Origin: Rachycentron canadum
Taxonomy: Eukaryota > Chordata > Actinopteri > Carangiformes > Rachycentridae
Length of the DNA stretch: 64,000 nucleotides
Assembly (NCBI GenBank): GCA_038496675.1
Contig: CM076659.1
Coordinates: 19,909,864 to 19,973,863, forward strand
Direction of reading: 5' to 3'
In this document: piece after piece, positions 37,359 through 48,960 of the stretch
Layout of the letters: every line of letters starts with the position of its first letter
Position numbering within the stretch: position 1 is the first letter of the stretch
Notes under the pieces: model-generated
What the model was told of the DNA's origin: nothing
Database searches by the model: none
What the model saw: the letters and a program-made list of their open reading frames with translations, nothing else
Program-made: the position numbers and the translations under genes

Positions 37359-37394
37359 TGTGTGCGTGTGCGCGTGTGTGTGTGTGTGTGTATG
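37359..37394. repeat. (TG)n with CG interruptions
   Basis: TGTGTGCGTGTGCGCG passes into pure TG, an alternating purine-pyrimidine tract. Confidence 0.9.
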
Positions 37395-37654
37395 TGAGCA
37401 GAGCCATGCAGAAAAACTCACGGTAGCTGATGTTGAGTGGGTGCGACTGGTCTCGGCAGGCTGTGTGTGCAGCTAGTGGGGTGCTGAGGTAAAGGCTGCT
37501 GGCTGGTCAGCTAACAGGCTACGGTGTAGCAAGCGAGCACAGATTTGAGGAGTGAAGACAAGCATGCAGATAGGCTGGGTTAAAGGGTTGGTAGGTTCAG
37601 TTTGCTGAGAAAAGCGGTGCTTCTAAAAGTAGCCAGATAGATCATCAGCTATAT

Positions 37655-37998
37655 AGAGAAATGCTCACAGCCTGTTTTCAGAAACTGAGCCTTAAAACCA
37701 GCCTTCTGGGCTTCTGTAACTTTGTGAGGTCACAACGAAGCGGTCACCGCTCTCAGCCACGCCCCCAGGTCCGGACCCACCATACAACCTTGCAGGATTT
37801 GGTTTCTCTAACTATCCACAAGAAATCTGCTATGTCTTTATTCAATCCTTTGGAAAGCAGTCAGCCAATCAGGAGACAGGATCAGAGGTTTGCATTTGAT
37901 TGGCTAACTGACCTGTTGTTACTAGAGCTCCTAAGAGAAGCCTGAGAGAGGAGATGTAAAACTACACTGATGGTTTTTGGTGCTTGTTGTACATTGTT
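37655..37998 (-). mobile_element. Family A short DNA element, copy 3 (inverted)
   Basis: Read on the minus strand it matches copy 1 closely: ttttacatctcctctctcag, aaccaaatcctgcaaggttg, ggtgggtccgg and ggctcagtttctgaaaacag. The CCAAT-containing inverted repeat is present (gtcagccaatcag at about 37860 against ttgattggctaac at about 37897). Both outer termini are missing. The CRE-like word is altered to gtgacctcacaaagtta. Confidence 0.8.
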
Positions 37999-39010
37999 GG
38001 AGTTCCCTGGACTGTACATGTTCATTTTTTCATGTGATACGTTCCCATTCACCACCACAGTAGAAGAGTAACCAAGTTTTCTGACATACAGTATATTGTT
38101 TTTGCACCTCCACATCAGGGAATATTACACTAAACAAAGCCTGAAGGTATTTAGAGTACTTGTCTTTTTTTTTCAAAAAGGATTTGTAAGTCATCAAAAT
38201 CAGGAGGTCTTAAAAAGGATGTTATTGTCCCATGTGAACATCTGTGGTTTATGAAAAAAATATTTTGAATTTATTACGTCTCATTTAGAAACTTGTGCTC
38301 GAGGAGTTTATGTTTCACATGCCCGTTGAGAGGATTACTTTATGTTGCCTTTCTCCTCCGTAGCCTTTGGCAATCCGTTGCTTACTACAAAACTAAAATG
38401 GCACTCGGCAGAGCGGCAGGACGCACAACTTCAACAAAGCCAAACCATCCCGAGTTCTCCCGGTGTTACCGATTAAATAAATAAACAAACAAACCGGCCT
38501 TTAACCCGATCGCCAACAAATTGTAATTGGTTCCCCTTCACTGAGTTTGCGTTACTTACTTTTTGTGTAATCCTGCTGACACATAAACGAGGCAGTGGTA
38601 ACGACAATTATTGTGTTACCGTTAAACATCCTGTCAAAGCCTAATGGGAGCTGTAGATGTTGAAGGCTGACAAAATCATCACATTTTGCCGTGGAGGAGA
38701 GGACAGCAGTAGATTTCCATTTAGCTTAGAATGTGGACAGAGGACCCCAGTCTCATGTTTCACCTTTTAGAGAGATCAATGAAAACAAGCCTGTATAACA
38801 AAACACAATGAGTTTCATAAGCTACAGGAAGAGTAGCCAGTGTCTTTGGCACTGGTTACTATTTTGTGCCCTTTTCTGAAATGTGTGTGTTTCTGATTAC
38901 TAAGTTTAAGTTAAAATGTGCGACTGTAATCACTACTCTGCTCTGCAAATATTGGTTACGTGTGTGACACACCTTTTTTCACTGCAAAGAACACACATGC
39001 ATGTGGACTG

Positions 39011-39034
39011 AAAAAAAAAAAAAAAAAAAAAAAA
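39011..39034. repeat. Poly-A run (24)
   Basis: Uninterrupted A24 with no retrotransposon sequence recognised on its left. Confidence 0.95.
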
Positions 39035-39110
39035 CTTATGACACTCCTGCAAGGTTGTACATACCTGTGTAAAACACACAAGCATGCACAGGCGCATGTA
39101 AAGCAGCATC

Positions 39111-39111
39111 A

Positions 39112-39140
<29 letters not shown>
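39111..39140. repeat. (AC)n microsatellite
   Basis: A 30-base AC run. Confidence 0.95.
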
Positions 39141-39145
<5 letters not shown>

Positions 39146-39770
39146 ATAGAGGGGAGAAGTGTCTGTCCTGGCCTTCAACCTCAAGCGTGGTGCATCATAC
39201 CCAGGTGGTCAGCCCCTACTCTCCGGCTGACTAATGGCCCCAGTGGAGCAACACAGGACTCCATCCATCACAGCCACACCGCTGTGAGCGTCGCACAAAC
39301 AGGCGCATGCACATGCATGATGCGGAATTCACCACCTCACCAAAGTGCATGCATAATTCATAAAAGAGCAAATTTCGGTATTTCAGCACTGTTGGGTAAG
39401 ATGAAGAACTGAAGAGTGAGTCACATTAGGAGAGGGCACACAAACTGCGTGTCATGTCAGTGTTTGTCGGCTCTGATTGGTTCTATTCCTGGCACCGTGC
39501 GTTCATTCGTAAGCTAGCATGGGAGTCATTTATTACCATTTGCCTTGTCAGTCAAGCCCCTGATCCCCTCCATCCATCTCCCAGAGCCAGCGGCACTGTC
39601 CCTCCATCACCTCCCCACCCCACTCGTCTTCCCCAGCCCTAACTGCCTGCATGGCTCATGGTTCGGCTCTCGCAACTGCAGCTGAGAGGAGACACACTCT
39701 AATAACAATTCAATAGGCACAACGCTGCACCGCGAGCCATGCTAGCATGATGTGAAATGAATGGTGATAG

Positions 39771-39990
39771 GAAGGAGTGAGTGGGAGGCAGAGAGGGAGA
39801 ATTTAAAGTGAGGGGAAAGGAGAAACAGTTATCAGAAGGTAGGAAAGAAGAGAAAAAGGAGATGAAAGAGGAAAGATCAGGCAGATGAGGGGACGCAGGG
39901 AGAGAAAAATTCCTATAGAGGAGTAATATGGAGGAGGGTGGGAGGGAGAGAGACTGAAAGAACAAGACAGGACAGGCTGGTGGTGGAGAG
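39771..39990. repeat. Long purine-rich tract
   Basis: About 220 bp on the plus strand is strongly biased to A and G, with GGGAGGGAGAGAGA-type segments and few pyrimidines. It creates the serine/leucine/proline frames on the minus strand. Such tracts can form triplex DNA. Confidence 0.8.
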
Positions 39991-40559
39991 CTAAACATAG
40001 TGAGATGGATAGAGCTGAAGTTGTCAAAAAACAAAGCTAATTGGACGGGAGCTTGAGACGAGGCAGACGTTCCAAATCTTGTGCATCTGCAGTTTGGCAT
40101 TGTGTCGGGAGGGAGAGAGACAGAGATGGAGAGAGAGAGCGGAGGATGAGAGGGATGAGGTCAAACATGAAAAGTGCAAGCTAAGCAGACATCACAGGAG
40201 TGAAAATGTGTCCAGACTAAATCAACCTTCCGGGAACTTATTAGCAAAAGTGCAGCAGCGTAATCGGAGCAAATTTTCGGGCTTTAGCTTTGATTTTCCT
40301 CAGCAAAACGCTACGGTCATCAAATTAAAAGGCAGGACTTTATGGAGGCCTCAGGTAGTTGTTCACGTTTCCGAGTTTCTAGTTACTGACCCAAAACTGG
40401 TCATCGCACACATCTCAGCACAATCTCAGTTTGCTTTGTCCAACTTTAACAAAGGACAAATCTGATTCTGCATAACATGAATCATTATATATGTACTTTT
40501 TAATTCAGTCATTCAAAATTCACCTTTTACTGTGAAACCAAAATGTGCTCATTGTGACA

Positions 40560-40900
40560 ACAGAGAATTGAACCTGCTACATATACAGGTTCTGTTCTTG
40601 CTACATAGCTAACATTAGCATTAACAACTGGTTACTTATCAGTCTAGAGGAAAACTTAGCTCATCATCAAACTTCATTCCTTTACTCACCGAGAGCTGAT
40701 TCCAGTGGTGGAAAACAACACCAGTGTTAACTGATATCTCTGTTCTGTCTCTTGTTCTACTGAAGTAAACGGCACACAGCAAGAAACCACATTCACAGCA
40801 GCAGCTGAACAAATAGCCTCTTTAAACAGGTGGCAATACATCAACATATTCTTTGCTGCTGAATTTTTTGTGCTGAAAAACAAAACGTTTAACACACACA
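40560..40900 (+). repeat. Dispersed repeat family D, copy 1
   Basis: Matches 55830-56480 through a gctaacattagcatta block, a cagtctagaggaaaac/cagtccagaaaaaatg block, ggtggaaaacaaca/ggtggtaaacaacc and ctactgaagtaa/cgactgaagtga. The copies are strongly diverged. No coding frame or terminal repeat is visible. Confidence 0.6.
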
Positions 40901-41250
40901 GGCTATAGCAAATGCTCTGAGTCGAGGGGGTAAAGCTTCTCCCACTTATTACATATAAGACTTAAAAAAAAAAAAAAAAAGTTTGATTTAATCTGACAGC
41001 AGTAAAGGGCAACACACAGCACTTTAATATAACAAAACGTCAAAACACCCACATCACGTTTTGTCTTTGGTGTGAAACCTGACAATGATGTGTTTTAAGA
41101 CACATTTGCACTGGATGATGTGCATTGCCAGATGTTGCTCTGTTCTATATCCTGTGACATGTATCAGCTTTATTACAGCCAGTCTTATCCAATTGGCCAT
41201 GGGTCGCTAATAGGTAGGCTGCGGTCTGGATTCAGACCCAGGCGCCATCT

Positions 41251-41266
41251 CATCTGGATCCAGATG
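41251..41266. repeat. Perfect 16-bp palindrome
   Basis: catctggatccagatg is its own reverse complement. The imperfect palindrome ggtctggattcagacc lies 12 bases to the left, at 41223-41238. Confidence 0.95.
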
Positions 41267-41685
41267 CACAACCTATGAACTATTGAGAATCATTCAGTTT
41301 TGGCCTCGTAACACAACTCGTGCTATGGCGTGAGATTTCTGTGTGAGAGAGGACATCAGTGAAGTAATTGGGGCAAGTGGGATAGAAGCAGCTGTTAAAT
41401 GTGTAGACGCTGTATATGATGAAAAAAAAATGTCAGAGTTTAACACCAGACTCAACTCACCTTTGCTTTAGGAAATAAAAAGTAAATACCCCGGCAATTA
41501 CATAAATTGGCACTCTGCGGGGATGGGGGTTAGGGTGTGTGCTGTAGCATGTACCACCTAGTTGCTGCTCTTTGTATCCCTGGACCCTGTAGACAAGCTG
41601 TGGGAATATTGTGCCGGAGCAGGGAGAGGACTTACGACCCGGAGGCCCAGAAGAGCCTCACCACTTGGCCAACCATGGGGCTTCC

Positions 41686-41717
41686 AACACACACAAATAC
41701 ACACACACACACACATA
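41686..41717. repeat. (AC)n microsatellite
   Basis: AC run interrupted by AAATAC. Confidence 0.9.
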
Positions 41718-42032
41718 CGTGCACTCGACTTTATTTGCGGGCTGAGTGCTAGTCATACAATACCATCGGGTGAGAAAGGATCCCAGAGTGAATCACGCTG
41801 AGAGGTAAGGCCAGGTGTTCAGGCTCTGCATCTCTCATCAGTAATTAAAACTGGAACCCTGGGGCCTTCACACCCCATAGAGGGAAAAGATGGAGAGGGG
41901 AAGAGGGGGAGGGAGTGCAGACCCAGGTCTACTCCTGCTCAGCTTAGAGATTCGTGAAGCGTGACTCATACCATCCCCTTGTCCCATTTATACATATCTC
42001 TGAAATGTGTAGTCACTTCCTTCTCTCTTCAG

Positions 42033-42048
42033 CCCCCCCCCCCCCCCC
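42033..42048. repeat. Poly-C run (16)
   Basis: Sixteen C bases; length is likely to vary or be misread. Confidence 0.95.
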
Positions 42049-43218
42049 ACACCGAATCTATAACACTTAACGTACCTCAAAGTCACATCAGATACAGTTT
42101 TTGGGAGATGTCCCAGCATGCATTTGATCAGATCGCATTGAGACTCAATTGTCACTGCTCCATTACCACCAATTTCTCTTGAACGCCGTTGGAATAATTG
42201 GATTTTTTTCATCCACTTTTACAACCATTAGTAGTGGCACATACTGTAATTTTCTTTGCTGTCTTTGAGAGTGACACAGCAGAGTGGGAGCCACTTCAGC
42301 GTTTGAGGTGCATTCTTAGACACGGCAATACGCTTTGCAGTGTTTTCAACGCTTCTTCTTTGGAGCAGATGCTTTAGAAAACCATGCGCTTCTTGCTCTT
42401 CTTACCCGGCGCCTGTCCAGCTTTGCTTCTTTTGCCATATAGGTCTCCAAAGCAAAACACAGGCAAACATGTACATGGCGAAGAATGCGATGTGCACAAT
42501 TCACACCAGGTCCCTGCTCTATGGCACAGACCGTTCCTACGGCATATGATTTTCCTAAAGCTCACAGCTGCTGTGGGGACTACATTAAAGTTATAATATG
42601 CACACATTTTTTATATATAGCTGCTCAAAAGTACAATGTGTACATGGTATATTTGAGCAAAAAACGAATTGCATTACAAGAAGGAAAAAGCCCAGAGAGA
42701 GCTTTTGGTAAAACTGTAATTTATATGTGTAGACACATTATTGCACTTACTAATTCTTCGCCCACAAGGACAGTGGAGAATGGATCACCTCATGCAGATG
42801 GTGCACGGTCAACATACTGTAAACAGACCCTAATAGACATATGCTGTAATTTCACATGTATCATCTTTTCTCAAGTTAGGATTTTTAATAAAGTCTCCCC
42901 GTCTTTCCAACTAAGTGATCTGTTGATAAGTGAAACTGAAGAGACTGGGCAGAGTTGTCCATCTGCTAAGAGGTAATTATTAAATTATTGAGCCATTCAG
43001 GGTATTTAAACTTTCATGGCCAGCCATTAGCATCCAAGCCAGCAGAAGAAGACTGGAAAAAGGCAGCATGTTGCACTGGCTAGAGGACAAACAATATGTG
43101 AAGACAGGGCATTGAGCAATAGGAAGGGACGGAGAGGCAGCAGTGAGCATGAAGACACAGATGACCTAAATGCACACGCCTTGTGTGGCGTTTTCTCTCT
43201 GCCTACTTCTGTCTTTAC

Positions 43219-43422
43219 CTTCTCGTGTTTTTCCGTCATCTTGCCTCTGCTCCTCCTCCTTCTCCTCCTCCTCAATGTTATCACTGCTATCCTCTTCCTC
43301 CTCTGCTGCCCTTCCCACGTCCTCCTCCTCTGGATGAGTAAAAGTAAACACCTCAGAACAGGATGTAACATTAGTCTGGCTGCACGTGGCAGTGCTGTTC
43401 GCAGTACTTTCCTGCTCATGGT
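43219..43422 (-). CDS. Candidate internal coding exon, acidic protein segment
   Basis: On the minus strand a strong pyrimidine tract ends in ctctggcgcag (acceptor, exon start 43422). Then come 204 bases (68 codons) without a stop and a good donor GAGAAG|GTAAAG (exon end 43219). An alternative acceptor, ttattctacccag, would start the exon at 43515 (99 codons). In both cases the length is a multiple of three and the ends are phase 1. The product begins DHEQESTANSTATCSQTNVT, followed by TFTHPEEED and a serine-aspartate/glutamate-rich tail. About 35% of residues are acidic, and there are two N-glycosylation sequons (NST, NVT). Acidic codons mix GAG, GAA, GAC and GAT, unlike a pure GGA repeat. The family is not recognised. 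A decayed trinucleotide tract could also leave this frame open, so confidence is modest. Confidence 0.27.
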
Positions 43423-46039
43423 CTGCGCCAGAGCATTGGGAGGGGAAAAGAGAGATAATGACAGACGGAGTCAGAGAGATGGAGGTTGCAGGTTGAGGGA
43501 CGGTGGTAAGATCATCTGGGTAGAATAACTGATGATTTATCATGAAATGTGGGCGTGTGCATGGAGGCGATGCAGTATAGATAATGCCCGTATATGTGCG
43601 TGCTTTATTGTTGATTCGATTCGTGCCTGCTTCAGGTGATGTGCACCTTGCTCGACACGCAATTTCAGCCTGACTTAGTACTGATTCACTATTAGGACTC
43701 CCCTTGTCATTACACATAAAGATGCATGCACGGACTTAGACACATATATACACCACACTTCCAGCTGAATCATCATTACAGGCCCATCCAAAGTTCCTGC
43801 CCCTCTTTCTATCTTCTTCTTCATGTAATAATAATGGGTCGTGTCAGAATTTCAAATCAAAGCTCAGTTTAGCTTTTTCACCCTCCAAGCCTCAGCTTAT
43901 CTGGTTTGTTCTGACGTAGACTTTTTACAGCCCATTAACTTAAAGCTGGATTCCCTTTAAGAGAACCTATTTTTGCTTTATTCTTCTATACCCAAGCAAA
44001 TGTTTATTTTGCTCAGATTTGTGTTTGTAACGTACTATAGCACCAACATCTTCTTTCTAATACTACTTTTCTTTAAACCTGTTTACACCCTGATTTATGT
44101 TGGATACTCAGGAAGTACCACGATGATCTAAGGTCAAAAGGTTGCAGCCCCTCTTGTAATATCAATCAGCACAGATGTGATTTACTGTAGCTTAAGGCTT
44201 AAGCTTTTGCCTTTCAGCTTGACACGTGCGGTTATATGTTAGCTATCTGTTAGCCCCTGCATCATGTTCCTGCACGGCACCGGTGACCTCAGCACTCATC
44301 ATTTCATCTGTAAGCCTTGGATGTGCTGTATCATCCCGTGGTGACTGACTGGAGTCCGCAAGGATGTGGTAGTGACATGCGCAATGGATCTGACCGGTGT
44401 CACTCAGGTTTACCCGATGAGTCACGAAATATTGACACAAATTGATCAGCTTGATAGTTGACTGAGTTTGTGCACCTTATATGTGAACTGGACTCCCATC
44501 TTTCAGCTGACCTGGGAGTGATTGGTGAAAACCTAAGAAACAGCTAGATGGGAAAATGATATGTAGGCTGCTCTGCTTGCTTTTTTACCACCATGACTCT
44601 AGCCACAGAAAGCGTCGACTAACATTGTCTGAACAACAACCAAATCTTTACTTGCCTCGGGTAAGGTTCAAGAACTGAGAGTAGCTAACTTTCAGCAGGC
44701 CTTTATCAGGTAATAATCAAGAGGTAGAACTATTGGGTTCAATTCAAGAGCTGGATCTCACAGTATACCTTTTATCAGGTAAGACCTATGAATGGAGTCT
44801 TTGAAAGATCTGTATCAGTGTGCTATTCTCCTCTTTTGTCCCATTCATCTTTCGCTGACCCCAATGTTGATGAACTCGGTCAAGTGAGCCAGATCGTTTC
44901 CTGTGACCTCCTCACATTTAAATCCCTCAGCTGGCCCGTGGATCAAGACACTGTCCGCATCACAGTTGCACCAAGCAAGATCCCTCACATATCAAATGGC
45001 AACAAACGACGATTGTTTATGCGGGGGAAAAGTTTATGAGGAAAACTTGCACCTAAAATGGGTCTCAGTGTTTTTACCAAGTGGCCAGTTGTGATGTGGG
45101 TTGTGAGTATATGACAGAAGTGGAACAAAGATGAATTAAACAAGGCTGGTTTTCTCAAGGCAGACAGCTCCAGTGTGATTGTTTTTAACCAACTGTGACA
45201 TAGAGTGAAGCATAGGGGAACAGCATGCTCTGATTATTTTTCAGTTGAAGACGGATTGCAGAAAAATGGCCAAAACAATCTGTAAACCAAGATATTGAAT
45301 ATTGACTAAACCCACTGCAGGGTCACTTGCATTTTTTTTAATTAAATAACTGACAGTTTACTATTTCTTACATCAGTTACAGTTTGTTGTTGGAAAGCTT
45401 TGAATTATGACGTACAGTATGAAAGAAGGTCCCCGTGGTGGAGACAGCAAATCAAATAGCTGAGACTATATGGTGGCGTCTTCAATTAATCCCTGGAGGT
45501 TGCAGCCTCTAACCTTTGACATCAATTTTTGCACTGCGTGATTTACAGCGACTTTTCAGTTCAATTGCCCGCGGATAATGGCCCGTGTAATCTGGAAGGA
45601 AGTGCTGATATTAACCTGCATCGCCATTTTTCCCTAAACTTTACCAAGTGTTTTACCAAGGGCCGATACATCGCAGTCAGTCCACGCCGTGTCTTCATTA
45701 TGTAGCCATGACAACCCAGGCCTACATGTAAAGAAAAGTACAGAGATACAACGGCACCCAGAAACAAAGAAAAATTCATAAGCGATGCCTATCAGAGCTG
45801 TACGCAATCTGTATAACATCACTGAACCCTTATGGTAGTTCAGACGCCATCAGAAGTGGTTTAATAATAATACATTTATCGCTCTACATACTCACAAGTG
45901 TTTTTTTGTTGTTTTTTTTTTTTTTTTTATGTGCCTCCATCTGTAATCATATATGTGTTCATGTTTGGAGCTGGAGAGCGAGAATGATAAAAGCACAGTT
46001 CATGCAGCTAATGAAAGCGTTGAATGTGTACGTGTATGC

Positions 46040-46059
46040 GTGTGTGTGTGTGTGTGTGT
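46040..46059. repeat. (TG)n microsatellite
   Basis: Twenty-base alternating run. Confidence 0.9.
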
Positions 46060-48477
46060 AGTTTGTTGTTACTAGTATCCATTTCTAGTCAGCTCTTTGC
46101 TTCCGCAGCAGACAGCTTCTTGGCCAAGCTGCCATAGTAATTATTATTTACTGATTTGTAATTGCTTGTTGAGTCTCACAGGGCAGCTTGTAATCACACT
46201 CATTTCCCTATAAAGTAATTGTTTCTGTTTAAACTAGGGATGACTGTACTGGCTACACTGGTAGCACTGCACGGAGCCTGGTGCGAATGACGTGCGGTGC
46301 TGTTTTAAATTGCTATCAGGTTCTGTTGTTGTTATACTGTGTGCCGGACTATGTTGCGTTGAGGGAATTGTCATTTACTACCTTGATTTCCATTATATTA
46401 GAAAATATTCTACCGCAGGGCACCACAACATCCAGCAGCCTGTCTCATATTAATTTGCGGCAGCACATGTTTTGTAGGAAATGCAAAGGCCTGAGTATTA
46501 TCATTATTATTTTTTATCCACATAATAAGCAAAAAGTAATACACAACATATCAGCAAACTTTTTATTGTCTACAGTGTGGATTCATTTAGTTTCTGAGTG
46601 GTTTTATCTGGCTAAGAATAGAAAAGATCAATGTTTTGGTTACTGGTTTTTGAAAAGTCAACACTGATTTGAAACATTGATTTTTCCCGTGAATTAACCT
46701 CCCTCTAACCATTAGCAACTGTTTTAGTTTTAGCCTAAACCAGGACAACCGGGAAGTGTCATATCTACATCGTCTGCCATTTTGAAAGTCCATAACTATT
46801 TTTCATGTAACTACATAACAACATTTTATTTAATCAGCTGCCGAAAGCACAAATATGGCAGGGGAAAAAAAAAAAAAAAAAAAAATCTCTGTTTTCAGTG
46901 CAGCGCTACCTAAATCTAGACCTAAAGCCACAGCAACACTGCCCTCCTCATGGTTTTATGTAGAGTATGAGTGTCCCCACTTCTTTGATGGGAAAATAAC
47001 ATCGGCAGTAAATGTTATCCAGGATGCAATTATGTTCATCCAAAATGTGTTTGGCAACTCAAATTAGCATATAAATGTATCTTGTAGGAAATGTTTATAT
47101 TTCATGTCTTTCAGATGTATGTATATACACAGTATATACACTTTCCTTAACTTCCGTAATCACAGTAATGCTGATTTATGTCTGGCACAAAACTGCCCGC
47201 TCCTCAAAAATGAGCACAACAGCTGTTGTTGATAATTACTGTACTGTGGTTGTTAAGTAAGAGACAGAAGGAAAATGGATGAGGGACGGAGAAAAAAAGA
47301 GAAAACAGCCAATGAGAAGGAGGGAAAAATGCCCTATAATGGCCTGTCAGCAAATGCTAAAGGATGGCTATTAGCGAAACACCACTTTGCAACTTCATCA
47401 ATATTTCACCAGCATGTCAAAGTCTCAGCACCAACCTGCCTCTCTCCCTGCTTCACTTTCACTCGGAAGGGTACAAAGAGGAAAACCCAACCATGAGGGT
47501 AAACAGACGAACGCTTTCAGGAGTTGGACGCTTGGTTGAATCTGTCTTTTCACGTGTATGCAAGGTTTTGTGCACACGCATAAACACAGACAAAAAGCCA
47601 CAGTCAACCGCTTTGCCAAACGCTCCCTCAGCATTGTTTGGCCTCAGGACAGCGTCCCATGATTCACTCCTGAACAGCCCTCTGTGCTGCACGAGCCCTT
47701 TCTCAAACCGCGCACCTTCATATTGTAAACAAAACTGAATCCTACCTGTCCCTCTCTCCTCTCACTCTACTCACTGTCTTTAACCTTCAATCCCTCAATC
47801 CTCAGACAGTGCTCTGCGTGCGCGCCACAGGATCTCAGCCTAACTTGTTTTAGGGTCTCTTAAATTCTTAAGCTTTATTGATTTGCCTGCAGCCACTTTG
47901 GGACTGGGCTGACCCAAGTGAATGAGAGAAATTACCTGCAACACTGAACAAATTAAACAGTCATTTGCTTCGAGCTGGAGCCAGGCTCAGTACAGCATCC
48001 AAGCAGCAAATCCAAATTTTCTGGTTAGACCAGAATACAAGGCCTCGCCTCCCATCTCTCGCTCTCTCCCTCAGAGGACAGATAAACACCTTACACTCGT
48101 GGGCCTCAGCTGTATTTACGACGGCTTGTCTCGCAGGGATTGGGGATAAAAGCGTCAATCCTCTCTAATTGGTCACACCTATGCTGAGTGGGACGTGGCA
48201 GGTATTATTGAATAGGCAAGGGGCTTTTCATCAAGTTAAATTATTGCAGGGGCTGAGCTCGGTCGGTGTGGCAGGGTGGGAAATAATCGTGGCTTTTGAC
48301 GGGGGACGAAACGCACGTGCACTTGATCAAATGTGGGTGAGCTTGCGCGCATACGCATCTGCTCGCTTACGTTTGCACACACTTAAGACCCTTAAGAGCG
48401 CCAAACAGAAAAGCCCGCGTTCCCGCTCAGCAGTTCAATTCACCTGAAACGTTTGAGAGATAACAGCGATCGAAAAA

Positions 48478-48960
48478 ATGCCAGTGACTCCCCACCTGCA
48501 TCAAAATGTAATAGTTTATCGACAGCCTCTCTCGTCTATACAATTAATCCAAAATACAGCGGTTAGGATTACAACAGCTACCAGAGAACAAGAGCATCTT
48601 AAACCTTTCCATTCATGTTTGCGCTGGCTGCCTGTTATGGTTTCAAAATGCCATTTATCACTTTTAAATCCCTGAAAGGTTTGACCCCCAAGACCTTTTA
48701 CTCCCCCCCCAAGTCCTCTAATGCTGTTCTTCTGGTGGTAACTAAATCCAGACCAAGAAACAAAGGTGACCGAGCATTTGCCATCGGGTAAACCCAAACA
48801 AACAATCCCCCAGAGGAAATTAAATCTCTTCTTAAAACACACTACTATAGTCTCGCCTTCATGTGCTCTGTTACGTTATGGTCCCATACTTTGCTTTACC
48901 AGATTTACCACTTGCTGTTATTTTATTTTTCCCTTCTGATTGACACTTTTGTGATTTTTT
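48478..48960 (+). pseudogene. L2-like LINE, ORF2 C-terminal tail (relic)
   Basis: The frame starting at 48478 reads IQLIQNTAVRITTATREQEH and then CLRWLPVMVSKCHLSLLNP before a stop. After frameshifts come SNAVLLVVTKSRPRNKGDRA with FAIG, then PPEEIKSLLKTHYYSLAF up to about 48865. Known L2-clade elements end with the same order of blocks: a QLIQNAAAR-type block, a LHWLPV block, a serine-rich block before LLLVVPRSR, then a GDRAF block and a SLLKTHL block. Only this tail is present, as expected for 5'-truncated insertion. At least two stops or frameshifts make it dead. The minus-strand frame at 48516-48842 is its shadow. The 3' untranslated end is not clear. Confidence 0.85.

Larger units (their letters stand above)
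34513..37654. other. Gene-free stretch, pyrimidine-rich in part
   Basis: Contains a C-rich tract (34694-34728), long pyrimidine-rich sequence at 35155-35430 and 35680-35780, a CA run (35305-35323), an A-run near 36436 and a TG/CG run (37359-37394). No exon is supported. Confidence 0.55.
37999..40559. other. Gene-free stretch
   Basis: Contains A24 (39011-39034), an AC run (39111-39140) and a purine-rich tract (39771-39990). The 128-codon frame at 40079-40465 starts in a GA-rich repeat and has no recognisable domain; the part 40190-40330 looks like unique sequence. Confidence 0.55.
40901..48477. other. Gene-free stretch with the best exon candidate
   Basis: Contains a 16-bp palindrome (41251-41266), a weak tRNA-like segment (about 41620-41690, minus), an AC run (41686-41717), C16 (42033-42048), the candidate exon at 43219-43515, a TG run (46040-46059) and A-runs near 40964 and 46863. 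The segments at 45440-45640 and 48090-48300 are unique, compact and possibly regulatory. Confidence 0.5.

Noticed and set aside
39803..40027. Minus-strand leucine/serine-rich frames that look like membrane segments
   Set aside because: They are the translation of the purine-rich tract; codons follow the low-complexity DNA.
43112..43528. Plus-strand 138-codon leucine-rich frame resembling a membrane protein
   Set aside because: The leucines come from CTC-rich DNA opposite the acidic minus-strand candidate, which has better splice sites.
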